DNA of 64,000 nt from Allobosea sp. (GTDB lineage Bacteria; Pseudomonadota; Alphaproteobacteria; Rhizobiales; Kaistiaceae). The position numbers were made by a program, and so were the translations under genes. Below, piece after piece: positions 12,018 through 19,578 of this stretch (its first letter is position 1; each line of letters begins with the position of its first letter). The notes beneath the pieces are model-generated. The model did no database searches. It was not told the origin of the DNA and saw only the letters and a program-made list of their open reading frames with translations. Location of the stretch: NCBI GenBank assembly GCA_017307955.1, contig JAFKFV010000008.1, forward strand, positions 186,001 to 250,000, given 5' to 3'.

Positions 12018-12956
12018 TCAGGAGAACAGGATCGAGGACAGGCGACGGCGGCCGCTCAGCGTGGCCTCGTCGGTCGGTCCCCAGGCCTCGAACAGCTGCA
12101 CCAGCTGCTTGCGGGCCTTGTCCTCCTCCCAATTGCGGTCGGCGCGGACGATTTCAAGGAGGAGATCGGTCGCTTCCTCGCGATCGCCCTTGCCGTTGCG
12201 GAGCAGCGCGAGGTCGAAGAGCGCGGCGAAATCCTTGCGGTTGGCGGCGATGCGCCCGCGCAGTTCGCCCTCCTCGCCGAGATCGGCGGTCTGTTCGATC
12301 AGCGCCAGCTGGGCGCGCACGGCGGCGAGCGCCGGGTCGGCGACCTTGGCCTCGGGAACGCCGGCGATGAGCGCCTTGGCTTCCTCGATCTGGCCGGCGG
12401 CGACATGGCAGGAAGCGAGCCCGGCCAGCGCCTTCAGATTCTCCGGCTCGGCGGCGAGGATCGCGGCATAGAGCTGCGCAGCCTCGGCGAGCGCGCCGCC
12501 CGCCACCAGCTGCTCGGCCTCGGCGAGCGCCGCCTCGATCTCGTCGGCGCCGCCGGCGCCCCCGAGCCGCTCGATGAACTGCTTCACCTGGCCCTCGGGC
12601 AGGGCGCCCATGAAGCCGTCGACGGGCCGGCCACCGACAAAGGCGATCACGGCCGGGATCGACTGGATGCCGAGCTGGCCGGCGATCGACGGATGATCGT
12701 CGATGTTCATCTTCACGAGCTTCACGGCACCCTTGGCCGCCTTGACGACCTTTTCGAGCACCGGGGTCAGCTGCTTGCACGGGCCGCACCAGGGCGCCCA
12801 GAAATCGACGAGGACGGGCTGCTTCTGCGAGGCCTCGATGACGTCGCGGGCGAAGGCCTGGGTGGTCGTGTCGCGGATGAGATCGTCCGCGCCGCCGCCG
12901 GCCGGCTCCGCCGTCGGCTGATAGGAGGATCCGAAGCTGTAGCTGGGCTGGTTCAT
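12018..12956 (-). CDS. cnoX: CnoX-like co-chaperone: thioredoxin domain plus TPR repeats
   Basis: The 312-residue product has an N-terminal thioredoxin fold followed by tetratricopeptide-type helices, the architecture of CnoX (YbbN). The active site is a complete WCGPC near residue 56, so redox activity is likely; the E. coli protein lacks this motif while alphaproteobacterial members have it. CnoX proteins hold unfolding clients and pass them to GroEL and DnaK. It leads an operon with the LON-domain and Trm112 genes. Confidence 0.93.
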   Translation of the reverse strand: MNQPSYSFGSSYQPTAEPAGGGADDLIRDTTTQAFARDVIEASQKQPVLVDFWAPWCGPCKQLTPVLEKVVKAAKGAVKLVKMNIDDHPSIAGQLGIQSIPAVIAFVGGRPVDGFMGALPEGQVKQFIERLGGAGGADEIEAALAEAEQLVAGGALAEAAQLYAAILAAEPENLKALAGLASCHVAAGQIEEAKALIAGVPEAKVADPALAAVRAQLALIEQTADLGEEGELRGRIAANRKDFAALFDLALLRNGKGDREEATDLLLEIVRADRNWEEDKARKQLVQLFEAWGPTDEATLSGRRRLSSILFS

Positions 12957-13036
12957 GAGCGTCCGCCTCTGAATGGCTGTCGCGCCGGTCAGGCCGGCGC
13001 CGTTTCGCTGCTGAAGATGGATCGTCCGGCGCGGAT

Positions 13037-13555
13037 TTACAAATCCGCTTCGCCCGCCGGCGTCCCGAAAGCGACGACGAGCGGCGGATGTCCGGTCGCC
13101 TTCGCGAAGGCGAGGAGATCGGCGACGGCAATCCGCGTCGTCGCCGTGTTGACGAGCGGGTGGAAATTCGCCTCCGCGCCCTCCGCGATGCGCCGGTCGA
13201 GCACCAGCGTCACGCGCGGCGGCGCGTCATTGACGAGCGCGAAGGGCGTGACCGACCCTGGCGTGACGCCGAGCACCTCGAGGAGAAGCTCGGCCGAGCC
13301 GAAGGAGAGCCGGCCCGAGGCGCCGATCAGTTCATGCAGCCGCTTCAGGTCGATGACACTGTCCTCGACGGCGACGACGAGGAAGAGCCGCCCCTTCTTG
13401 TCCTTCACGAAGAGGTTCTTGCTGTGCAGGCCGGTGAGCGCGCCGCGCAGTTCCTTGCTCTCGGCGACGGTGAAGAGCGGCGGATGCTCCACCGTCTCGG
13501 TCGCGATGCCGAGCGTTTCGAGAAAAGCGAGGAGATCGTCACGTGTCATCGGCAT
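13037..13555 (-). CDS. proX: prolyl-tRNA deacylase ProX (YbaK-type editing domain)
   Basis: The 172-residue product is a free-standing ProRS-insertion/YbaK domain that removes alanine wrongly attached to tRNA-Pro. The conserved lysine lies in HSKNLFVKDKKGRLFLVV, and the C-terminal half has FHPLVNTATTRIAVADLLAFAKATGHPP, typical of ProX. I chose ATG 13555; an ATG two codons later is also possible. A longer open frame reaches back into the tRNA-Gly gene but is not supported. Confidence 0.92.
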   Translation of the reverse strand: MPMTRDDLLAFLETLGIATETVEHPPLFTVAESKELRGALTGLHSKNLFVKDKKGRLFLVVAVEDSVIDLKRLHELIGASGRLSFGSAELLLEVLGVTPGSVTPFALVNDAPPRVTLVLDRRIAEGAEANFHPLVNTATTRIAVADLLAFAKATGHPPLVVAFGTPAGEADL

Positions 13556-13691
13556 GGCGCCGCGGTCCCTGTCGAGGCGAGAGGCCAAGCGAATGCGCCA
13601 TAAGCGGGCGGGAGGCAAGGCGTCCGCGGCCCGCAAGCGAGCCGCGGGGCGGCCTGCCCCGGCCCCCTGTGGATCGCCGGCAAATTGCCTG

Positions 13692-13720
13692 TTGCAATCC
13701 TCCGAACCTTGCGCCATAAC
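13692..13720 (+). promoter_or_regulatory. sigma70-type promoter of tRNA-Gly
   Basis: A TTGCAA box at 13692-13697 and a CATAAC box at 13715-13720 are separated by 17 bases. Transcription would begin about 23 bases before the tRNA. This is a pattern match only. Confidence 0.55.
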
Positions 13721-13749
13721 GCGGCCGTCCGGCGCTGCCGGGCACGGAT

Positions 13750-13824
13750 GCGGGTGTAGCTCAGGGGTAGAGCATAACCTTGCCAAGGTTAGGGTCGAGG
13801 GTTCGAATCCCTTCGCCCGCTCCA
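13750..13824 (+). tRNA. tRNA-Gly, anticodon GCC
   Basis: The 75-base gene folds as a cloverleaf. Acceptor strands GCGGGTG and CGCCCGC pair over 7 bases with one G-U, the D arm is GCTC...GAGC, the anticodon loop is TTGCCAA with anticodon GCC at its centre between AACC and GGTT, and the T arm contains GGTTCGAATCC. The discriminator base is T and CCA is encoded. It reads glycine codons GGC and GGU. Confidence 0.98.
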
Positions 13825-13849
13825 ATTTTCCGGCACCCACCGGATTGCG

Positions 13850-13877
13850 AAAAGGCCGCGGTTTCCCGCGGCCTTTT
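13850..13877. terminator. bidirectional rho-independent terminator
   Basis: A perfect 12-base inverted repeat, AAAAGGCCGCGG and CCGCGGCCTTTT, encloses a TTTC loop. The A and T runs make it work in both directions: it can end the tRNA-Gly transcript on the plus strand and the sorbosone-dehydrogenase-like gene, whose stop is at 13900, on the minus strand. Confidence 0.9.
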
Positions 13878-13899
13878 GCGTTTCTGGAAACTCGACTCG

Positions 13900-15261
13900 T
13901 CAGTCTCCGGCCGCGCCGACCTGCTGGGGCGACCCGGTGACGCGCCAGACCGTGTTGCCGACATCGTCCGCGACGAGAAGCGCGCCGGTCCTGTCGACGG
14001 CGAGGCCGACCGGCCGGCCGTGAGCCTCGCCCTGGCCGGTCAGGAAGCCGGTGACCACATCCTCGGCCTTGCCGCTCGGCATGCCGTTCGCGAACGGCAC
14101 GAACACGACCTTGTAGCCATTGAAGTGGTCGCGGTTCCAGCTGCCATGCTCGCCGACGAAGGCGCCGCCGCGGTAATGCGCGGGCAGCGCGTCGGCGGTG
14201 TAGAAGGCAAGGCCCAGCGGCGCGACATGCGAGCCGAGGGAATAGTCGGGCAGGATCGCCGATTTCACGAGATCGGGGCGCTGCGGCTTGACCCGCGGGT
14301 CGACATGCTGGCCCCAGTAGCTGTAGGGCCAGCCATAGAAGGCGCCGTCCCGCACCGAGGTCAGGTAGTCCGGAACGAGATCCGGGCCGAGTTCGTCGCG
14401 CTCGTTCACGACCGCCCAGAGCGCGCCTGTGACCGGCTCCCAGCTGAGCCCGTTCGGATTGCGAAGGCCGCTCGCGAAGATGCGCCAGCGGCCGCTCGCG
14501 CGGTCGACCTCGAGGATAGCGGCGCGGTTCTTCTCGGCCTGAAGGCCGTTCTCGGTGATGTTGCTGTTCGAGCCGACGCCGACATAGAGCTTGCTGCCGT
14601 CGGGGGTGGCGACGAGGCTCTTGGTCCAGTGGTGGTCGATCGGGCCGCCCGGCAGCGGGGTCAGGACGGTTCCGGCGGCCGTGATGCTCGTCTCGCCGTC
14701 CGTGTAAGGATAGCGGACGATCGCATCCGTGTTCGCGACATAGAGATCGCTGCCGACGAGGGCGACGCCGAAGGGCGAATTGAGATGGTCGAGGAAGACG
14801 CTGCGCGTCTCGGGCACGCCGTCGCCGTCGGCGTCGCGGAGCAGCGTGATGCGGTTACTTGGCCCGCTGTCGCCGCCCGAGGTCACCCAGGACTCGATCC
14901 AGCCCATGACGATGTCCTTCGGTCGCTTGACCGGCTCTCCGCCAGGCGCCTTCGATTCGACGACGAGGACGTCGCCGTTCGGCAGCACATAGAGCGAGCG
15001 CGGGTGTTGCAGGCCGGTCGCGAGCGCAGCGACCTTGAGGCCCTGCGGCACCTTCGGGGTCTCGCCTTCCTTCCAGCCGATGACATCGGCAAGATGCATG
15101 GTCGGGAACAGCGACTGCCGCGGTTCGGGCAAGGGCGGGTTGGGTCCGACCTGGGGATCGTCCGTGGGCGCCTGCTGCGCGTGCAGGCTCGGCGGGACGG
15201 CAAGCAGGACCAAAGCGGCGGCGGCGAGGATCTTGGCGAAATCAGAGGTGCGGCCGGTCAT
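13900..15261 (-). CDS. PQQ-dependent sugar dehydrogenase-like (sorbosone dehydrogenase family) periplasmic protein
   Basis: The 453-residue product has a cleaved-type signal peptide (hydrophobic segment to about residue 28, ending HAQ) and a six-bladed beta-propeller of the glucose/sorbosone dehydrogenase family. Family segments include GLQHPRSLYVLPNGDVLVVES, SGLRNPNGLSWEP with the catalytic-type region, and VGEHGSWNRDHFNGYKVVFVPF near the C-terminus. It probably oxidises a sugar or aldose-type substrate in the periplasm with PQQ, but the substrate cannot be read from sequence. Its start overlaps the stop of the DUF2231 gene by ATGA, so electrons may pass to or through that membrane protein; this is inference. 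Confidence 0.92.
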   Translation of the reverse strand: MTGRTSDFAKILAAAALVLLAVPPSLHAQQAPTDDPQVGPNPPLPEPRQSLFPTMHLADVIGWKEGETPKVPQGLKVAALATGLQHPRSLYVLPNGDVLVVESKAPGGEPVKRPKDIVMGWIESWVTSGGDSGPSNRITLLRDADGDGVPETRSVFLDHLNSPFGVALVGSDLYVANTDAIVRYPYTDGETSITAAGTVLTPLPGGPIDHHWTKSLVATPDGSKLYVGVGSNSNITENGLQAEKNRAAILEVDRASGRWRIFASGLRNPNGLSWEPVTGALWAVVNERDELGPDLVPDYLTSVRDGAFYGWPYSYWGQHVDPRVKPQRPDLVKSAILPDYSLGSHVAPLGLAFYTADALPAHYRGGAFVGEHGSWNRDHFNGYKVVFVPFANGMPSGKAEDVVTGFLTGQGEAHGRPVGLAVDRTGALLVADDVGNTVWRVTGSPQQVGAAGD

Positions 15262-15713
15262 GGCAGGACAACCTCCTTCCTGGCGGTGGACACGAGGGGA
15301 AGCGCGAGCCAGGCGGCGACCAGGACCGCGAGCGTGGTCGCAATCGAGAGAGCCAGTCCCGTCGGCACGACCGACGTCCAGGCGTCACGGGTGTGGATCA
15401 GCATGTTGAAGGTCGCCAGCACCAGCACGACCAGATAGCCGAGCGCGTAGAGACCGAGGCCGCGTCGATGGCGAAGCCATGGCCGCGCGGCATATTCGAT
15501 GACGCCGGCGATGGCGAACAGCCACGCGAGAATGGTGCCGGCACTGATCACCCATGCCGAGAAGTCGGCCCACATGATCACGGCCGTCGAGGCATAGGCG
15601 ATGTCGGTCAGGAGACCGCTCACCAGACAGGTCGCGACGATGGAAGCGAGAAAGGGATGGAGGGCCGGCAGCGCCAGACCATCCAGGCGAGGGAGTGCAG
15701 GGGACATGGCCAT
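15258..15713 (-). CDS. DUF2231 family membrane protein
   Basis: The 151-residue product has four predicted transmembrane segments and fits DUF2231, a family often found beside sorbosone-dehydrogenase-like proteins. The N-terminal segment LPALHPFLASIVATCLVSGLLTD contains a conserved His-Pro, a possible haem or quinone contact. It overlaps the downstream dehydrogenase gene by 4 bases. Start ATG 15713 has a GGAG ribosome-binding site 7 bases upstream that lies within a hairpin stem (see 15720-15763). Confidence 0.85.
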   Translation of the reverse strand: MAMSPALPRLDGLALPALHPFLASIVATCLVSGLLTDIAYASTAVIMWADFSAWVISAGTILAWLFAIAGVIEYAARPWLRHRRGLGLYALGYLVVLVLATFNMLIHTRDAWTSVVPTGLALSIATTLAVLVAAWLALPLVSTARKEVVLP

Positions 15714-15719
15714 TGTTTT

Positions 15720-15763
15720 GCTCCGCTGAGTGCCGAGCGCACCGGCTCTGTTCTCAGCGGAGC
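15720..15763 (-). promoter_or_regulatory. 5' leader hairpin that pairs with the DUF2231 Shine-Dalgarno sequence
   Basis: On the minus-strand RNA, GCTCCGCTGAG (15763-15753) pairs perfectly over 11 bases with CTCAGCGGAGC (15730-15720), with a 22-base apical part that can form a second short GCCG/CGGC stem. The GGAG ribosome-binding site of the DUF2231 gene is in the 3' arm, and the ATG follows 6 bases after the stem. The stem would block translation of the operon unless opened. No known riboswitch class is recognised. Confidence 0.7.
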
Positions 15764-15803
15764 GGCGCGCCTCGTGGCGGCTCTTCCCTGAACTATCCAG
15801 GCG

Positions 15804-15817
15804 CGCGAAGGTTCGCG
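15804..15817. repeat. 14-bp inverted repeat upstream of DUF2231-dehydrogenase operon
   Basis: CGCGAA, GG, TTCGCG form a perfect short palindrome about 90 bases upstream of the DUF2231 start, in the 189-base gap shared with the kinase gene's 3' end. It could be a regulator site; no regulator is identified. Confidence 0.35.
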
Positions 15818-15902
15818 GGCGTCATCACATTCTTCGCGGAACACCGACGAATCGCTCCGCCGGCCCCGGCCCTTGCGTCTTCCGCCTGCTCCCCCGCTCC
15901 GG

Positions 15903-16580
15903 CTAGACCTCGTCGCGGCCGTTCAGCAGGCGATAGTCGGCGGCGCGGCTGGCCGCGGCCACGAAGCGGCCGTTCGGGAGGTCGTTCACGTCGAGCTTGA
16001 AGGCGATCTCGTCCGGCGTCAGGCGATAGTGCTCCCAACGCTCGGTGAGGCGGCGGCGGAGCTCTCCCTCCGGAACCTCGATCATCACGGTGATATCGAA
16101 GAACGGCGCGAGGCTGTCCCAGGGTGCGTCGCGCAGCAGCAGGTAATTGCCCTCGGCGACGATGATGCGCGCGGAACGCGGGACCAGCCGCGCGCCGGCG
16201 CGGGCGATCTCGATGGCGCGATCGAAGACCGGCACCGCCACGAAATCCTCGTCGTCGCGGGCGAGCCGTTCCAGCATGGCGCGCAGCCCGCCGACATCGA
16301 AGGTCTCCGGCGAGCCCTTGCGCGGGCGGAGGCCGGCCGGCACGAGATGAAGGTCGTCATAATGATAGCCGTCCATCGGCAGCAGCGCGGCAACGCCCGG
16401 CTCATCGGCATTCAGCCGCTCGACCAGCGCCTCGGCGATGGTCGACTTGCCGCCGCCCGGCGGACCGGCGATGGCGAGGATGGTGCGCCTGTCACGCGGC
16501 TGCGACGCCATCAGCCGCACGAGCCCGTCGAGATCGATGACCGCCGTCGTCGCCTCCGAAGCCGCTTCGCCCGAACCCAT
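15903..16580 (-). CDS. nucleoside/nucleotide-kinase-family small-molecule kinase (FrcK/uridine-kinase-like)
   Basis: The 225-residue product is a P-loop kinase of the pantothenate/uridine kinase superfamily. It has Walker A GPPGGGKST near residue 40, the MDGYHYDD segment seen in this group, a LERLARDDEDFVAVPVFDR region, and VAEGNYLLL preceding the lid region. Members in alphaproteobacteria include FrcK from fructose import operons; the substrate here is unknown. The gene starts 29 bases after the GlpR stop on the same strand, suggesting co-transcription with the glycerol regulator. Confidence 0.85.
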   Translation of the reverse strand: MGSGEAASEATTAVIDLDGLVRLMASQPRDRRTILAIAGPPGGGKSTIAEALVERLNADEPGVAALLPMDGYHYDDLHLVPAGLRPRKGSPETFDVGGLRAMLERLARDDEDFVAVPVFDRAIEIARAGARLVPRSARIIVAEGNYLLLRDAPWDSLAPFFDITVMIEVPEGELRRRLTERWEHYRLTPDEIAFKLDVNDLPNGRFVAAASRAADYRLLNGRDEV

Positions 16581-16609
16581 GCCATCCTCCCTCGCCGCCG
16601 GCCGGATCC

Positions 16610-17380
16610 TTATAGCGCCGGAGCCGCCACGACGACATCGGTGTCCCAGGCCCGGCAGCGCTCCGCGAGTGTCTCCGGCAGCGGCGCATCGGTGAAGAGG
16701 GCGTCGATCTCGCAGAGCGAGGCGAGCCGGGCCGGCGCCGGCCGCCCGAGCTTGGAAGCGTCCGCGACCAGGAAGGCGCGCCGCGCCTGGCGCAGGATCG
16801 CCTTCGACACCCGCACCTCGGCGAGGTCGAAATCGAGGATGTCGCCCTCCTCGTCCAGCGCCGAACAGCCGATCACCGCGATGTCGACCTTGAACTGCTC
16901 GAAGACATGCGTCGTCAATTCGCCGACGAGGCCGCCATCGCTGCGGCGGAGGACGCCGCCCGCCACCACGACCTCCGAGGACGGATTGGACGCGAGGATA
17001 TTGGCGACATTCATGTTGTTGGTGACGACGGTCAGGTTGCGATGGCCGAGCAGCGCGCGGGCGACGGCTTCCGTCGTGGTGCCGATATTGAGGATCAGCG
17101 AGGAATTGTCGGGGATCGCGGCGGCCGCGGCGCCGGCGATCGCCGCCTTGCCAGCCTCGTTCATGCGCCGGCGCTCGTCATAGCCGAGATTGGCGACGCC
17201 GGTCCTCAGAACCGCGCCGCCATGGACGCGGTCGAGCAGCCCGGCATCGGACAGTTCGGTCAGGTCGCGGCGGATGGTCTGCACCGTGACATCGAAGCGC
17301 CGCGCAAGGTCTTCCACCGCGACGCGGCCCTCGCTGCGCGCGAGATCGAGAATGTCGGCCTGACGGATGCTGAGTGCCAC
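16610..17380 (-). CDS. glpR: DeoR-family transcriptional repressor GlpR
   Basis: The 256-residue product has an N-terminal DeoR winged helix (RQADILDLARSEGRVAVEDL, then TVQTIRRDLTELSDAGLLDRVHGGA) and a C-terminal sugar-phosphate sensor with the IGTTT and NNMNVA motifs. The position directly divergent from glpD makes glycerol-3-phosphate-responsive GlpR the best call. The start is a GTG at 17380 (protein begins ALSIRQADI after it), since no ATG precedes the HTH in a sensible place; an upstream frame would cover the shared promoter. The downstream kinase is probably in the same transcript. Confidence 0.9.
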   Translation of the reverse strand: MALSIRQADILDLARSEGRVAVEDLARRFDVTVQTIRRDLTELSDAGLLDRVHGGAVLRTGVANLGYDERRRMNEAGKAAIAGAAAAAIPDNSSLILNIGTTTEAVARALLGHRNLTVVTNNMNVANILASNPSSEVVVAGGVLRRSDGGLVGELTTHVFEQFKVDIAVIGCSALDEEGDILDFDLAEVRVSKAILRQARRAFLVADASKLGRPAPARLASLCEIDALFTDAPLPETLAERCRAWDTDVVVAAPAL

Positions 17381-17420
17381 GGACGCGCTTCTCTCACGGA
17401 TGATCGACTGGGATGCATCG

Positions 17421-17456
17421 ATGTTCGCATGGGGCGAAAACGAAGAAAAGCGAAAA
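17421..17456. promoter_or_regulatory. candidate GlpR operator between glpR and glpD
   Basis: Two copies of GCGAAAA, at 17434-17440 and 17450-17456, are spaced 16 bases apart, with a related CGAAGAAAA between them and ATGTTCGCAT at 17421-17430, which resembles the E. coli GlpR half site. The A-rich tract stands out in a GC-rich gap of 169 bases between the divergent glpR and glpD. Repeats of TTTTCG type are plausible DeoR-family operators; this is an inference from position and repetition. Confidence 0.6.
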
Positions 17457-17549
17457 TCGGCGTTGACAGAAGCGCGCATCGGCCGCAGGGTTCGGACGCT
17501 GGGCGAGGGTCCCGAACCCGCGAGCCCGGCTGGCCGGAGGCGAGCGACC

Positions 17550-19124
17550 GTGGCGGTTTTCGATCTCTTCATCATCGGCGGCGGCGTGAATGGCTGCGGC
17601 ATCGCGCGTGACGCGGTCGGCCGCGGGCTGTCGGTCGCGCTGGCCGAGCAGGGCGATCTCGCGCAGGGCACCTCCTCGGCCTCGACCAAGCTCTTCCATG
17701 GCGGGCTGCGCTATCTCGAATATTTCGAGTTCCGCCTGGTGCGCGAGGCGCTGGAGGAGCGCGAGACGCTGCTCGTCGCCATGCCGCACATCTCCTGGCC
17801 GATGCGTTTCGTGCTGCCCTGGCGCTCCGACATGCGCTTCGAGGCGGAGACGCCGACCTCGAAGCTGCTGGCGCGGCTGATGCCCTGGATGAAGGGACGG
17901 CGGCCGGCCTGGCTGATCCGGCTCGGCCTCTTCCTCTACGACACGCTCGGCGGCCGCAAGATCCTGCCGGCGACGCGGACGCTCGACCTCGCGCGCGATC
18001 CCGCCGGCGTCCCACTTCAGGAGGGTTTCCGCCACGCCTTCGAATACTCCGATTGCTGGGTGCAGGATTCCCGGCTGGTGGCGCTGAATGCGCGCGACGC
18101 CAAGGAGCGCGGCGCCCATATCCTGACGCAGACGCGGGTCGTCGCGGCGCGGCGCGAGGGAGATCTGTGGCGGATCGACGTCTCCGGCCCGGCCGGCGAG
18201 GAGACCTTCTCGGCCCGCGCGCTGGTCAATGCCGGCGGTCCCTGGGTCGGCGAGGTCATCCATGACGTGACGAAGATCGCCACCCGCGAGGGTGTCCGTC
18301 TCGTGCGCGGCAGCCATATCGTGACCCGCCGCCTCTATGACCATGACCGCTGCTATTTCTTCCAGGGGACCGACGGACGCATCATCTTCGCGATCCCCTA
18401 TGAGCAGGATTTCACGCTGATCGGGACGACCGACAAGGATCATCACGGCGCGCCATCGGAGGCGCGCTGTACCGACGAGGAACGCGACTATCTCTGCGAT
18501 TTCGCCAGCCGCTATTTCAAGCGGCCGGTGACGCCCCAGGATGTCGTCTGGACCTATTCCGGCGTCCGCCCGCTCTATGACGACGGCGCCAGCTCGGCGA
18601 CGGCGGCGACGCGCGACTATGTGCTGCGCTTCGATCGCGACGGCGCACCGCTCCTCAATATCTTCGGCGGCAAGATCACAACCTATCGCCGCCTGTCGGA
18701 GCATGCGGTGGACGAGCTCTGCCGCGAGCTCGGCGCGCCGCGTCCGGCCTGGACGGCGCGCGTGCCGCTGCCGGGCGGCAATTTCCCGCATGACGGCGTC
18801 GCCGATCTCATCGCCGGGCTCCTGCGCGATTATCCGTTCCTCGATGCGCGCTGGGCGACCCGGCTCGTGCGCGGCTACGGCACCGAGGCACGCGAGATCC
18901 TCGGCGCGGCGAAGACCGAGGCCGATCTCGGCCGCGCCTTCGGCGCGACGCTCACCGAGGCCGAACTTTGCTGGCTCATGACGCATGAATTCGCGCATCA
19001 GGCCGTCGATGTCGTCTGGCGGCGGACCAAGCTCGGGCTGCATCTCTCCACCGAGGAGATCGCCGCCATTGACGCCTTCATGGCCGAGCAGCGCGCCGAG
19101 CGTGTCAGGGCGACGGCGGCCTGA
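17550..19124 (+). CDS. glpD: glycerol-3-phosphate dehydrogenase (FAD-dependent)
   Basis: GlpD oxidises sn-glycerol 3-phosphate to dihydroxyacetone phosphate at the inner membrane and gives electrons to quinone. The 524-residue product opens with FDLFIIGGGVNGCGIARDA, the FAD Rossmann motif, followed by SSASTKLFHGGLRYLE, a family signature. I chose the GTG at 17550, with GGAGG 9 bases upstream; the frame is open to an earlier ATG, but that segment covers the presumed promoter and operator and shows no family similarity. It is divergent from glpR. The kinase for the pathway, GlpK, is at 57105. Confidence 0.96.
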   Translation: MAVFDLFIIGGGVNGCGIARDAVGRGLSVALAEQGDLAQGTSSASTKLFHGGLRYLEYFEFRLVREALEERETLLVAMPHISWPMRFVLPWRSDMRFEAETPTSKLLARLMPWMKGRRPAWLIRLGLFLYDTLGGRKILPATRTLDLARDPAGVPLQEGFRHAFEYSDCWVQDSRLVALNARDAKERGAHILTQTRVVAARREGDLWRIDVSGPAGEETFSARALVNAGGPWVGEVIHDVTKIATREGVRLVRGSHIVTRRLYDHDRCYFFQGTDGRIIFAIPYEQDFTLIGTTDKDHHGAPSEARCTDEERDYLCDFASRYFKRPVTPQDVVWTYSGVRPLYDDGASSATAATRDYVLRFDRDGAPLLNIFGGKITTYRRLSEHAVDELCRELGAPRPAWTARVPLPGGNFPHDGVADLIAGLLRDYPFLDARWATRLVRGYGTEAREILGAAKTEADLGRAFGATLTEAELCWLMTHEFAHQAVDVVWRRTKLGLHLSTEEIAAIDAFMAEQRAERVRATAA

Positions 19125-19128
19125 AGCC

Positions 19129-19578
19129 TCAGTCGGCGTGCAGCAGATCGAGCGTCGCTTCGTCCCGCTCGCCGCCGCACCAGCGCTCCAGCGCCCGCTC
19201 GAAGAGATTGCCCGCCGTGCCGTCGGCGAGCGCAAACAGCGTCATCGAGGAGCGGAATTTGAGATCGTCCGGCGTGCCGAACAGCGCCGTCAGCGATGGT
19301 GCCTCGGCCGCGATGGCGAGCTCCGTCACGCGGCGGAGCCGGCCGCCGAGCCGCGGATCGGCGAGATAGGCGCGCGCCTCGTCGAGCGAGCCGATGCCGT
19401 AGAAGAGCGCCGTCTCCGACCGGCCGAGCGCGCGAAGCTGCGGGAAGATGAACCACATCCAGTGGCTGCGCTTCCGTCCGGCGGCGAGTTCGGCTTCGAC
19501 GCGGGCGATGACCGGCGCCTGCGCATCGCGAAAGCGCTGCAGGCCGAATGGGTCCGACATGCCTTCGCCGCTCGTCAT
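19129..19578 (-). CDS. DUF1810 family protein
   Basis: The 149-residue product matches DUF1810, small cytosolic proteins of unknown function, with the motif SHWMWFIFPQLRALGRS near residue 38 and the MTLFALA segment. The start at 19578 overlaps the stop of the DUF763 gene by ATGA, which favours it over a second ATG at 19560. It is the last gene of the set starting with the YhaO-like nuclease. It meets glpD tail to tail with 4 bases between. No function can be assigned. Confidence 0.85.
   Translation of the reverse strand: MTSGEGMSDPFGLQRFRDAQAPVIARVEAELAAGRKRSHWMWFIFPQLRALGRSETALFYGIGSLDEARAYLADPRLGGRLRRVTELAIAAEAPSLTALFGTPDDLKFRSSMTLFALADGTAGNLFERALERWCGGERDEATLDLLHAD

Noticed and set aside
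13750..13824. tRNA-Gly as a possible integration site for a mobile element
   Set aside because: There is no integrase, no repeated tRNA 3' end nearby, and the next genes look native.
17463..17491. TTGACA upstream of glpD as a promoter
   Set aside because: No acceptable -10 box lies at a 16-18 base spacing, so I do not claim it.
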